Assembly (NCBI GenBank): GCA_046349775.1
Contig: JAXMBS010000019.1
Location: 13,459 to 77,458 of the forward strand
Source of the DNA: JAEUIG01 sp046349775
GTDB lineage: Bacteria > Planctomycetota > Planctomycetia > Planctomycetales > Planctomycetaceae
Reading direction: 5' to 3'
Length of the DNA: 64,000 nt
The first letter of the stretch is position 1, and every line of letters starts with the position of its first letter. The notes beneath the pieces are model-generated. The model searched no databases. It was not told the origin of the DNA and was given only the letters and a program-made list of their open reading frames with translations. The position numbers and the translations under genes were made by a program. Below are positions 36,012-45,725 of this stretch, one piece after another.

Positions 36012-36692
36012 ATGAAATCCGCGTCGAAAAAGCTGGCAATGCTCGTGCTGCTGCTGCTGCTCCTCGCCGGGTGCGTGGTCGGCGATGCGCTGACGACCCT
36101 GACGATCCAGCCGGATGGTTCGGCCGAATTGGTCATCGTGCGTTCCAATCTGCACTCCACCGAACAGGGGGAGAAGGCCGTAAAGGAGATCGCTGACTTC
36201 CAGTCCGAATTTGATGGCCGGTCGAACGACGAAAGCCGGCGCGTCCGAGACGCTGGTGGCAGCGTCGTCACTGCCGCCTGGATTCGCCGGGAGACGCCGC
36301 TGGCGAATCTCTTTCACGCCAGGTTTCCGTCTGCTGCCGCGCTGGAGCGGTACTGGTCGATCCGCAGCGACGACGGTCAGTCGCAAGTTACTGCCCGATT
36401 CCACTCGAACGGTGCTCACCGACGTCTGACGTTTCTCGTGACAGCGCCGCAGGATGCCGGTGCGGAACCTCCCGCTGCCACCGTTGACGTCCGCGAAGTT
36501 CAGCGATCGCAGGCCAATGGAATCTCCAGCACTCGCATCGCCGTCGCGGGTGGCCGCATCACCGGTGCCCGCGGCTTTGCGATCGCCGATGACAAGCAAT
36601 CGGCGGTGCTGAATGCTGCGGAGATTGCAGAATCACTCCAAATCGGGAAAGGGACCGCCGAACTGTTCCTGGAGTGGGACGTTCAGGAGTGA
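36012..36692 (+). CDS. Lipoprotein of unknown function
   Basis: ATG 36012 starts a classical lipoprotein signal: KK, a Leu-rich core (AMLVLLLLLL), and lipobox LAGC with the acylated Cys at residue 21. A long in-frame extension upstream to 35619 runs through the small-RNA unit and is rejected. The mature part of about 205 residues begins GDALTTLTIQPDGSAELVIVRSNLHS, which has the look of a DUF-type beta-rich lipoprotein, and continues with alternating polar and hydrophobic strands. I do not recognise the family. It should be anchored to a membrane facing the periplasm. Confidence 0.75.
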   Translation: MKSASKKLAMLVLLLLLLAGCVVGDALTTLTIQPDGSAELVIVRSNLHSTEQGEKAVKEIADFQSEFDGRSNDESRRVRDAGGSVVTAAWIRRETPLANLFHARFPSAAALERYWSIRSDDGQSQVTARFHSNGAHRRLTFLVTAPQDAGAEPPAATVDVREVQRSQANGISSTRIAVAGGRITGARGFAIADDKQSAVLNAAEIAESLQIGKGTAELFLEWDVQE

Positions 36693-36749
36693 TGGCCAAA
36701 GAGATCGTCGGCGGGGAGAATCGGGTGCCGCGGCGGCGCACGGCCGCGT

Positions 36750-37007
36750 CTACTCCGACTGCCGTGCCTTTGGCGGTTCCGGTTGCCCCATGAGTCGCTC
36801 GAATTCCGACTGCGGTCGCTCAGACACTTCCGGTCCGCGCTGTTGGCGCCGCGATCCACCTCCTTGCTGGCGCCGGGTTTCGAGTGCCTCTTCGATCAGC
36901 ACGCGAGCCATTGCCATGATCGATCGCTGCTCCAATTTTGACAGCGCGGCAAGCTCATCGTGAGTCGATTCCGCGACGCGAACATTAATGACCGTCCCGC
37001 TCGCCAT
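36750..37007 (-). CDS. Small ribbon-helix-helix-like protein
   Basis: The 85-residue protein starts at ATG 37007 with GGAG six bases upstream. Residues 1-45 (TVINVRVAESTHDELAALSKLEQRSIMAMARVLIEEALE) have the strand-helix-helix pattern of CopG/Arc-type DNA-binding proteins. The tail is Gln/Arg-rich and likely disordered. Such proteins are often antitoxins, but no toxin-like gene adjoins it: the lipoprotein on one side is convergent and the RND exporter lies beyond a 340-base spacer. It could be a solitary regulator. Confidence 0.7.
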   Translation of the reverse strand: MASGTVINVRVAESTHDELAALSKLEQRSIMAMARVLIEEALETRRQQGGGSRRQQRGPEVSERPQSEFERLMGQPEPPKARQSE

Positions 37008-37347
37008 TTCTGCTCCTTCTTAGTGTTAGCAGCAGCCCCCGGCAGCATACTCTCGCCAAGGGGGGCACGTCTGTCTTCAAATCGGCCCAGTCGGCCGACT
37101 GACCGGCGAACTCCGAGATTGACAGGTACGGCTGATTCCACCAGCCGAATCACCACCTCCGCCATGTCGCACCGCCAAACGTCATGTGCGGTAGTCTTTC
37201 GACGCAGCCGCACATGGCTTCGACGACCGGAAAATGAGGCCATGCGGCCGTCTTCTGGTAGCGATCGATGCATGCGAATCTTGTTTGTGTCCAACGCTTC
37301 CCGGTCGATTTACCATCAACCATCCCAGCGCACTGGGATACGCCCCG
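37008..37347. other. Intergenic region without recognisable gene
   Basis: Between the ribbon-helix-helix gene and the RND exporter lie 340 bases. Frames of 60-130 codons cross it on both strands, but their composition is that of out-of-frame GC-rich DNA. I see no repeat, hairpin or promoter of note. Confidence 0.45.
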
Positions 37348-39641
37348 TCATCCGATTCGCAGAGGCACCCACTTCAGCAAGAGCGGCAGCAGCACCAGGT
37401 TGCCGATCAGGCCGCCGAGCATCGCCAGGCTCACCAGCACTCCGAAATAGATCAGCGGGATGAAGTTCGACAGGCACAGTACGACGAAGCCGACCATCAG
37501 CGCCAGGTTGGAAAACAGCAGTGCTAGGCCGACCCCCTGGTGCGTATCGCGCACAGCGTGTTCGTGGTCCATTCCCAGTTCGCGCGCGCGGCGATAATCG
37601 ACGAGATAATGGATGCTCGAATCGATCGTCAGCCCCATCGATACGCTGGCGATCATCGCCGTTCCCAGGTTGATCGGCAGGCCGAACCAGCCCAGGCAGC
37701 CGACGACCAGCAGAATCGGAATGACGTTCGGGATCAGCGACGCGACGCCAATCCAGAAGCCGCGGAACGCAATCCCCATTGCCAAAGTGATACCCATCGC
37801 CCCGACGAGAAAGCTCTGCAATTGATCACCCAGCAGGCTGGAGATCATCCTTGCAATCAGCACATACAGACCGGTCACACTGGACTCTGGAAACACTTTT
37901 TGGGCGCGACGCTGCACTTCCTCAATCAGCCCCAGCTTGATCTCGGCCGGTTTTTGTTCGCGTGCCCGGAGGAACAGCCGCATCCGCTTCTCGACCGGAT
38001 TGTACAACTGCAATTCGTAATCCGGTTGAATCTGCCGTAACGCTGCACGGCTTCTCGTCGATCGTTTTGCCATGCTTTTCGGGATGAAATCAAGGCCGTC
38101 CGTGAGCGCGTACACCTTCGAGAGCTTTGTTCCGTCCGGCATCTCTATCCGCCGCAGTTCAACTGCCAGCCCCCGAACTTTGTCCAGGAACTCATCGTTC
38201 AGTACTTCCGGCGCGGCAAACTGACTTCCAGTTGCCAGTCCACTCTAGCTTGGATTCAAAAAAGTCGAGCGACTTCCGCACCGGGCTGGAAGCCCGGAAG
38301 TTCTTGCTGAAGTCGGTTTCCACGGTCAGCCGTGTGGTTCGAGAGCCGCAAAGCCGAGCAACAACGCTGAGACCGCGACGACGGTCTTCAGGGATACAGT
38401 TCCAATCCACGCGTGACGGCTCCCAAACGCCCGCGACCATGTGCGACTCCGCCGGTGCGTACCGCGGATCGGCATCGATCTGACCGAACAGTACGCCGCC
38501 GGGCAGCGCGCTTAGCTTAATCCCACCGCCAACGGCATCGGCGTGCCGATGCCCATCATGATTGCAAAGCTGCGCACCGGCACGATTTCGCTGGTGAGTA
38601 AGACCATGAAGCCGATGGCGGTCGTGGCGCATGCCCAGAAAATCGCCGGCGGCAGCTTGATCACAGTCTCGCGGAAAGACGCGACGCGGTCGTGCAGCCG
38701 GCGATGATCGCGGAAATTTATGGTCACGTGCATCACCAGCGCGATCACGATGATCGTCACCCAGCGGAGTTGAGCAGCATCGAGCTGACCATGCTCAGCT
38801 TGAGCCCGCTAACCGCCAGCGATGCCCGCGTCCAGATGATCGTGACGTGTACAACCAGGAGCGGCAGGATCACCCTGCAGGCTGGAAGATTACGGAATCG
38901 ATGATCAGCAATGCCGACGTCCACCAGCCGAGTGGAGGAGTCGCTCTCGACATAGCGGAACATGTCGTTGAGCTGCACGGCCTCGCCGACGACGTGCGCC
39001 GGTGGATCGTGCGCTTCGGCCAGTTCGCGGATGCGTCGCAGAGTGACCGTCCGCTCTGCCGCCGACTGATTGGGCAACAGCCGCAGCATGATCGACGTCG
39101 TCTGCGACTCTTTGCCGTCCGGCAACTTTTCGCCAATCAGCACGTTGCGGGAGAACTCGATCAGGCTGCCGCGCAGCACGCGGCCGACGAGGGTCGGAGA
39201 AACCGCGACAGGTCGCGGAAGGCCGGCGCTCGTCGATGTTCAAGACGGTCGCGGGGTCTTCGTCGCAGCGAAGTCAAGTCTGGGTGTGACGCGGCACGGC
39301 GTCGCCAAGGTGCTGCTCGACGCAGAACAGCTCCGGCTCGCGGAAGTTCCGGGCGAATTCGCGCAGCGCCGCCAGCCGTTCGGCCGTGAGTAGGTCTGGT
39401 TCCTCCCAGGCGATCATCACGAACTCGTCGCCGCCGAACGTCCGCTTGCTTTCGGTCCAGTTGACGAGGTCCGGGTCACCGGGGCGTAGAAGGACTCGAT
39501 GGCTTCGTCCAGCTTCAGCGAATTGGACGGGCCAACCGCCAGAACCGTAATCACGATCGCCGCGAAGAACAGCCAGTTCCGCCACACGAGCAGCCAGTCC
39601 GCCATGCGAACGAGGATCGGGTGGCGTCGTTCGCTGGACAT
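37348..39641 (-). CDS. RND-superfamily exporter, MMPL type (multiple frameshifts)
   Basis: Minus-strand frames join into one large transporter beginning at ATG 39641 (MSSERRHPILVRMADWLL) with a first helix FFAAIVITVLAVG. Then come WTESKRTFGGDEFVMIAWEEP, SIMLRLLPNQSAAERTVTLRRI, a hydrophobic block VIALVMHVTINFRDHRRLHD and ATTAIGFMVLLTSEIVPV, the second periplasmic loop (VEKRMRLFLRAREQKPAE), and the C-terminal membrane block GIAFRGFWIGVASLIPN to 37348, which reads cleanly for 264 residues. At least five indels separate these pieces. The expected size of about 765 residues fits the family. Such exporters move lipids, hopanoid-like molecules or hydrophobic compounds across the inner membrane. Confidence 0.75.
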
Positions 39642-39977
39642 CGGCGGTGAGGAATCGCGAGCTGCTCGAGGTGAAAACTCGAGCCGCCTGCCGATGCGAT
39701 CCGGCAGCGGGCCCGCAGAACTCGAAGCCGCCGTTACTTTCGGCGGCCGTCGCAAGTCTCCCGCGACGCCAAGAGAATACATCGGCGTGCCGAAACCGGC
39801 CAGAGGAGCGGCGGAAACAGGGCCGGGCTGCTGAAACGGAACGACACAAACGACACCATCTTCGCGACCAGTGCGATCGGACCGCTCGCTATACTGGGGA
39901 ATGTGGAACTGCCCCGATGCCGAATGCGGCTACCGCCATTCGACATTGGGACATTTGGTCTTTTATTGCAGGCCCCA

Positions 39978-40640
39978 ATGCCTGAAGACATCGTCCTGAC
40001 CGGTGACCAGATCAATCAGGCACTGGCTTCCCTGCCGGGCTGGGAAATCCGCGACGGCTGGCTGCGCCGCAAGTACGTCACGCCCGGCTGGCCGCATACG
40101 CTGCTGCTGGCGAACGCGATCGGCCACGCGGCTGAAGCGGCCTGGCATCATCCCGACCTGGAACTCGGCTACGCTCAAGTCGTCGTGAAATTGCAGACGC
40201 ATCGCGTCAAAGGGATCACGCAGAGCGACGTCGATCTGGCGCGCCGCGTTCAGGAGATTGCGCTGTGGAAGCCGGGAACGGATTCGGCAACAGCTGAGCT
40301 TTCCGAAGAATTGGGTGCAGCAGAAGGGGAGGTGCAACAAGTAAAGACGTACGAACAGTGCGAAAGGTCCGTGACTGGTTTCACACCGGACCACCAGATA
40401 CCGGACCACCAGGCACCAAACGATCAGGCACTGCCAGCTGCCGACGCGGCTGCTTATTCATCACCGGCAAACTTGCAGAACGGTCCGTGCGCCGGGTGCT
40501 GGGGGACGCCGCGCGCGGCTGGGGCGATGGTGCGATCGCTGTCGCTGGGCCACTGTCGGCGATGCACCGGTGGGTCGCCGCAAGCTGACAGTGAACAAGC
40601 AATACGATCGAGCGATCCTGCCGGGCTGGTGCCAGGGTGA
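39978..40640 (+). CDS. Pterin-4a-carbinolamine dehydratase (C-terminal tail doubtful)
   Basis: From ATG 39978 the first 95 residues are a complete PCD domain: LTGDQINQALASLPGWEI, FVTP-like KYVTPGWPHTLLLANAIGHAAEAAWHHPDLELGYAQVVVKLQTH, and GITQSDVDLARRVQEI. It dehydrates 4a-hydroxy-tetrahydropterins. Beyond residue 105 the frame runs on into Pro/Ala-rich sequence and then through the start of the next gene, which suggests that the true stop was lost by an indel near 40.3 kb. The next gene is a DUF6513 protein of pterin metabolism, so the pair probably works in the same pathway. Confidence 0.75.
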   Translation: MPEDIVLTGDQINQALASLPGWEIRDGWLRRKYVTPGWPHTLLLANAIGHAAEAAWHHPDLELGYAQVVVKLQTHRVKGITQSDVDLARRVQEIALWKPGTDSATAELSEELGAAEGEVQQVKTYEQCERSVTGFTPDHQIPDHQAPNDQALPAADAAAYSSPANLQNGPCAGCWGTPRAAGAMVRSLSLGHCRRCTGGSPQADSEQAIRSSDPAGLVPG

Positions 40641-41780
40641 TCTGGAAATGTTGTCTGAACATTCGGCGTGCCGTTTGAGCGCGGACCGAAGGACGTTCGC
40701 GAGCTGTCGGTATACCTGGGAGCCGCGCAGCACCGCCGGACACCTCGGCGGACGACATCGAGATTCTGGCCGAGATCAACCATGCGCGCGACTCACCGAT
40801 GAACAGGTCGTTGCCGCAGCGCGCCGGTATCGCGACAGCGGCGGATGTCATCGACCTCGGCTGTATTCCAGGGAGTCCTGGTCGCGCGCCGGCGAAGTCG
40901 CACAGTTGCTGCGGCGAAGGATTTCGCGTCTCGATCGACAGTTTTGATCGCGCGGAGGTGGAAGCAGCGGTGAGCGCCGGCGCGGAGCTCGTCCTCAGCG
41001 TGAACCGTTCCAATCTCGACTGGGCCATAGGGCTCGCAGCGGAGCTGGTCGCGATCCCGGATACGCCGCAACAGCTCGACTCGCTGGCAGCGACGGTTGA
41101 CGAGCTCCGCTCGCGCGGCCGGCGGTTTCGCATCGATCCGATCATTGAGCCGATCGGTTGCGGATTTGCGACGTCGCTGGCGCGGTACTACGAAGCGCGG
41201 CGGCGCTGGCCCGACATCCCGATGCTGATGGGGGTCGGCAACATCACCGAAATGGCCGAGGTCGACAGCGCCGGCGTGTCGCTGGTCCTCGCGGCACTCT
41301 GCCAGGAGCTCGACATCCGCAGCGTGCTGACGACGGAAGTGATCAACTGGGCATCGTCGGCGGTGCGCGAGTTCGATATCGCGCGGCGGCTCGTCAAGCA
41401 TGCGATCGATCACGGCACGCCGGCCAAGCATGTCGATTCGAAGCTGGTGCTGCTGCGCGATCCGCAGGTCCAGGAGTTTGGCGATGCGGAGCTGCTGGAA
41501 CTGGCGGCCGGACTAACCGATCCGAACTTCCGCATCTTCGTGGAGCGGGGCGAGATGCACGTGATGAACCGCGACGGCTACTGGCGGGGGACTGATCCGT
41601 TCGAATTGTTTGACCAGTTTTCGGCCGCCGCAAACTCGACGCCAGCCACGCGTTCTACTTGGGTTACGAACTGGCGAAGGCGGTGACGGCGCTCACGCTC
41701 TCCAAGCAATACACGCAGGACCAGCCGCTGCAGTGGGGATTCCTGACGCGTGCCGAGCCGAGCGCCCACGAACGGCGGTC
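40440..41780 (+). CDS. DUF6513 dihydropteroate-synthase-like protein (frameshifted)
   Basis: The central frame (40799-41686) reads ADVIDLGCIPG, EGFRVSIDSFDRAEVEAAV, GAELVLSVNRSNL, RFRIDPIIEPIGCGFATSLARYYE, MLMGVGNITEMAEVDSAGV and TTEVINWASSAVREFDIARRLV, the pterin-binding barrel of a dihydropteroate-synthase-like family. The N-terminal part appears in other frames as FITGKLAERSVRRVLGDAA, then AILPGWCQGDLEML. The C-terminal part continues as AFYLGYELAKAVTALTLSKQYTQDQ. About four indels are needed, near 40.55, 40.68, 40.79 and 41.65 kb. In planctomycetes and methylotrophs this family is linked to tetrahydromethanopterin-dependent C1 transfer (family knowledge). The exact start is not resolved. 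Confidence 0.75.
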
Positions 41781-41995
41781 GAGGATTCAGGAACCGGGAT
41801 CCAGATTCAGAAGTGAGTGCCGGTCCCAAAACTGGGTGTGGGTGGCCGAGGTCGGATCGCAAACGTGCAGTCGAGTTCAGCGTTTTGGCGATTCGCACCT
41901 CCAGTATGCGACGCGGCAATTCAACTGCACGCCATCCGTTATTCTTCATTAGATCTACCCCGACTCGTGAATCCCGAATCCTGAATCCATTCCGC

Positions 41996-42938
41996 ATGGC
42001 GCAATCCCGACCACTTCAAAGTCCGCCCTCCAGAAGACCAAGGACGTCCTCCATGCGGACGTCCGCGACCTGTTCAAGGCGGGCGTGATCCTCGACAGGC
42101 GGAAACAAGAGTTCACCGCGGCCTGATCCGCACGGACATGGGAGTCGTCGCCGCCGGAGCCGATCGTCGACGAATTGCGGACGAAGTTCGGCGGCCGCAC
42201 GGTCAATCCGGAGGACATCTGGAACGTCGTCCGCACCAAGCTCAAGGAGATCCTGCGCGGCGACGATGTCCGCTGGGACGCAGACGATCCGCACATCGCC
42301 GCTCAAGCTGGCGACCGAGGGACCGACGGTTATCCTGGTTTGCGGAGTCAACGGCGTCGGCAAGCCACCTCCATCGCCAAACTCGCCTACTACCTGCAAC
42401 GCCGGCAAGAAGGTCGTCCTGGCGGCCGGAGACACGTTTCGCGCGACAGCCGTTGAGCAGCTCACGATGTGGAGCGCAGCGGCTGAAGTACGCGAGATCG
42501 TCACCAAGCCGTCGGGGACCGATCCGGCCGCCGTCGCCTTTGAGGGGGTCGATCGAGCCATCCTGTCGATGCGGACGTGGCAATTATCGACACGGCCGGC
42601 CGGCTCCGAACGCACCAGAACCTGATGCAGGAACTGGGCAAGATTCACCGCGTCATCGGCAAACGGCTGCCGGGCGCGCCGCACGAGAGTCTGCTGGTTC
42701 TCGATGCCACGACAGGCCAGAACGGACTGAGCCAGGCGGCAAAGTTCTCCGAAGCCGCACAATGTACCGGAATCGTGCTGGCGAAGCTGGACGGCACTGC
42801 CAAAGGGGGCGTCGTCGTCGCGATCCGCCAGCAGATGGGGATTCCCGTCAAGTACGTCGGCCTCGGTGAAAAGGTGGACCAGCTGGCGGCTCTTTTCGCC
42901 AGATGAGTTCGTGGACGCGGCTGTTCTCAGACGACTGA
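41996..42938 (+). CDS. ftsY: Signal recognition particle receptor FtsY (frameshifted)
   Basis: Several plus-strand frames join into one FtsY of about 310 residues: KSALQKTKDVLHADVRDLFKAG, IVDELRTKFGGRTVNPEDIW, ILVCGVNGVGK (P-loop, followed in another frame by TSIAKLAYYLQRR), KKVVLAAGDTFRATAVEQL, DTAGRLRTHQNLMQELGKI, ATTGQNGLSQAAKFSEA, LAKLDGTAKGGVVVAIR and VKYVGLGEK, ending with PDEFVDA near 42938. These are the G1 to G5 elements of an SRP GTPase. Five or more indels lie in under 1 kb, the highest density in the window. It docks ribosome-SRP complexes at the membrane and should be essential. Confidence 0.8.
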
Positions 42939-43344
42939 CGCGTCCCGACTGGCGCGTGTCGCCATCGCAGCAATACGCGCATGTTTGGGCAGTGGCTTCT
43001 TCACAGGCCGGCGGCCTGCGATGGCGCGCTGCTCAGCAGTCGCGCGTTAATGCTCAGTGCAGCGGCACTTGCGGCGTCGCGCGTGGCCCGGTCCGGTTGT
43101 AACGGTTGTGCCGCGTGTAAGGTGGTCAGGAAATCCGCCGCTTTCGGCAATGAATTGCGACGATTCCACGACGCAGACCAGTCGCGGCTCGGAGCGACGC
43201 TTCGGCCATTTCTGCCAGCGGCGATGCGTCACTTGCCGGATCATTCAGGTCCGACACGGAAACACAGGGGCCGTCGGCGGACAGCGATGACCACCACAGT
43301 TTGGAACGCCGGTCGCTCGCCCGCGTTCCCTTCAGGGACGACAC
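42939..43344. other. Spacer between ftsY and the porin, no recognisable gene
   Basis: About 400 bases follow ftsY. Frames crossing the region give Arg/Cys-rich translations with no family signal. Because frameshifts are dense here, a small gene may be hidden, but I cannot reconstruct one. Confidence 0.4.
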
Positions 43345-43548
43345 ATGCCATTACCACGTTTCATTTCCGGAATTGCCGCTGGCTGCTGATGGCCTGCGGC
43401 CAATTTCGCAGCGGCAGCGGACATAGATACCGTTCGGCGTCGACTTTGATCTTCACTTCGGAATCGAACTGGGTGAATCCCATTCGGCTCGCGCGCCACC
43501 GGCGACCAGGACACCGCGGCGAAGGTTCAGCAGGTTCGTTGGTGTGAC

Positions 43549-44622
43549 ATGGAGAACAGCTGGCTCAACAGCGAACTCGGCGACCCCTGGAAGGGCGCCT
43601 CGCTGCTGGGCGAAGATCCCTGCTGGGACTTCGGCGGCTGGTGGCAGGGTGGGTATCACACCCGCTCGGACGGCATTTTCAACACGTACCCGAACCACGT
43701 TCAGCTCCAGCAGGGCTATCTGTACGTCCAGAAGGTCGCGGATGGTAGCGAAGGGTTTGACTGGGGCGGCCGCATGGACATGGTGTACGGCACCGACGCT
43801 CCGAACACTCAGGCCTTCGGTAACCATTTCGGCCGGTACGATTTCAACAGCGCGTTCAACATGGGCCAGTACGGCTGGGCGTTTCCGCAGGCGTATATCG
43901 AAGGCGCTTACCACGACTTCTCGGTCAAAGTCGGACACTTCTATACGCTGCTGGGCTACCAGGTCGTGCCTGCGACCGGGAACTTCTTTTACAGCATCCC
44001 GTGGACCTTCAACTTCGCTGAGGCATTCACTCATACCGGCGCATTGGGTACCTACAAGGCCAGTGACGACGTGACCTTGTATGGCGGCTGGACGCTCGGC
44101 TGGGACACTGGATTCGATCAGTATCACGGTGGCAGCAGCTTCCTTGGCGGAGCGAGCGTGAAGTTGCTGGACAACGTGACGGCGACGTATATCTGCACGG
44201 CCGGCAACCTCGGCTGGATCGGCAGCGGTTATACCCATGCCATCGTGGTCGACTATGTGATCAACGATAAGTGGGAATACGTCTTCCAGACCGACTTGGA
44301 CCACACGAACGTCGATCCCTACAACGCGACATTCGGACGGACCCCCGGCGACGCCTGGAACACGATCGGCGTGAATCAGTACCTGTTCTATAACCTGACG
44401 AGCCGAGTGCGGGCCGGTGCGCGGGCCGAATGGTGGAAGTTCAACGGCGATTCGATCTATGACATCACCGCCGGCACGAACATCAAGGTGACGCCGAACT
44501 TCCTGCTGCGGCCGGAATGGCGGTATCGCTGGAGCCCGGCGCTGCAGAACAACGCCGTCGCCAATGACACCTTCAACTTCGAGAAGGGCATCTTCGCGAT
44601 GGACGCGATCATCACGTACTAA
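43549..44622 (+). CDS. Planctomycete-type outer-membrane porin (N-terminus probably frameshifted)
   Basis: The clean frame from ATG 43549 encodes 357 residues of alternating beta-strands with many Trp, Tyr and Gly: LLGEDPCWDFGGWWQGGYH, YVQKVADGSEGFDWGGRMDMVYG, GQYGWAFPQAYIEGAYHDFSVKVGHFYTLLGYQVVPA, HTGALGTYKASDDVTLYGGW and a terminal aromatic strand ending in ITY. This is the repertoire of the large beta-barrel outer-membrane family of planctomycetes. A signal peptide should precede it; ATG 43345 opens MPLPRFISGIAAG in another frame, which suggests the true start lies there with one or two indels before 43549. A strong hairpin follows the stop. Confidence 0.8.
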   Translation: MENSWLNSELGDPWKGASLLGEDPCWDFGGWWQGGYHTRSDGIFNTYPNHVQLQQGYLYVQKVADGSEGFDWGGRMDMVYGTDAPNTQAFGNHFGRYDFNSAFNMGQYGWAFPQAYIEGAYHDFSVKVGHFYTLLGYQVVPATGNFFYSIPWTFNFAEAFTHTGALGTYKASDDVTLYGGWTLGWDTGFDQYHGGSSFLGGASVKLLDNVTATYICTAGNLGWIGSGYTHAIVVDYVINDKWEYVFQTDLDHTNVDPYNATFGRTPGDAWNTIGVNQYLFYNLTSRVRAGARAEWWKFNGDSIYDITAGTNIKVTPNFLLRPEWRYRWSPALQNNAVANDTFNFEKGIFAMDAIITY

Positions 44623-44648
44623 CGACTGCGAATGGCTTTGACCCCACC

Positions 44649-44678
44649 CCCGGATGCGACAACCGCGTCGCATCCGGG
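44649..44678 (+). terminator. Hairpin after the porin gene
   Basis: CCCGGATGCGAC and GTCGCATCCGGG form a perfect 12-pair stem around a six-base loop, 26 bases after the porin stop. Only a weak T-rich run follows, so it may act as a terminator or as an mRNA-stabilising stem. Confidence 0.7.
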
Positions 44679-44884
44679 TCTGTTTCTGCCGCCCTCCGCA
44701 TCGGGCCGGTCTGAACTCAGCCGGGAGTGGAGTTCCTGCGCGACGGATCAGACGGTTGCAGAACTCCTGGCGCCGCGTGGTTGCGGCCGGCCGCCCTGCT
44801 GGGATATATCAGCGGAAGATTTGCGCATCGGCTGCCGTCATGCTGTCGCGATGGCCTACCTCCGACAACCAACATTCCTCACGC

Positions 44885-45633
44885 GTGGATATCCGACCGC
44901 TATCATCCTGGGCGTCATCCAGGGCATCGCCGAATTCTCCCATCAGCTCGAAGGGGCACCTGGTCATCGCCGAACGTCTGCTGGGGGTTCGACAACAACC
45001 GCCGCTGACGATCGCGCTGCAATACAACGGCACGCCTGCTTCATCCTGGTCGTACCGGCGCGATGTGCCCTGGCGCTCAAGAATCAGCGCCTGGTCGCAG
45101 CAGTCGCGGCCACTCTGCCGCTGGTGATTGTCGGTTTGTTCGTCAAGGACATCGTGACGCTGTATCAATCGCCATTGTTTGCGGGCTGCGGCTTGCTTGT
45201 CACCGCGCTGCTGATCGGCCTGATGCCGCGCGTGGAGCGTGCTGGGCGATCACCATGCAGGATGTCTCATGGAAGCAGGGATTAGTTGTGGGATTGTTTC
45301 AGTCGTGCGCTGTGTTGCCGGGCGTGTCCTGCTCTGGCACGACGATCCCGGCGGGCTGACGGCCGGACTGACCCGTGAAGCCGCGGCGAATTTCTCGTTT
45401 TATATTGCCGTGCCGGCGATCGCCGGTGCAGCCGTCCTGCACGCGAAGGAACTGCTGAGCGGCGGCAGCCGCGGACTCGCGCCGGGGCCGACGCTCGTGG
45501 GCACGCTGACCTCCTTCGTCGTCGGCGTGATGGCGTTGCGACTGCTCCTGGGCTCGTGTCGCGGGGCGTGCAAGCTGTACTGGTTTGCATGGTACTGTGC
45601 GCGCTCGGGCGCGGCAGCCGTCTGGGCAACTGA
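44885..45633 (+). CDS. uppP: Undecaprenyl-diphosphatase UppP/BacA (frameshifted)
   Basis: Frames join into a UppP of about 250 residues. The start is probably GTG 44885. Then ILGVIQGIAEF and, in the next frame, PISSKGHLVIAERLLGV give the first active-site motif. NQRLVAAVAATLPLVIVGLFVKD follows, then QGLVVGLFQSCAVLPGVSCSGTTI, the second conserved motif, and GLTREAAANFSFYIAVPAIAGAA. The end is near 45633. About four indels are needed. The enzyme recycles undecaprenyl diphosphate for peptidoglycan and other envelope polymers, and can confer bacitracin tolerance. Confidence 0.8.
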
Positions 45634-45725
45634 CGTGGCCGACCTGGACACGACAATCGCCGCGTCAACGCTAAACTCGCACGCAGCCGCCGGTGCGCGG
45701 CCCCTCGCCGGCCCGCGTGCCTGTT

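Noticed and set aside
36750..37007. Toxin-antitoxin pair around the ribbon-helix-helix protein
   Set aside because: No toxin-sized co-directional gene adjoins it; neighbours are a convergent lipoprotein and, beyond a 340-base spacer, an exporter.
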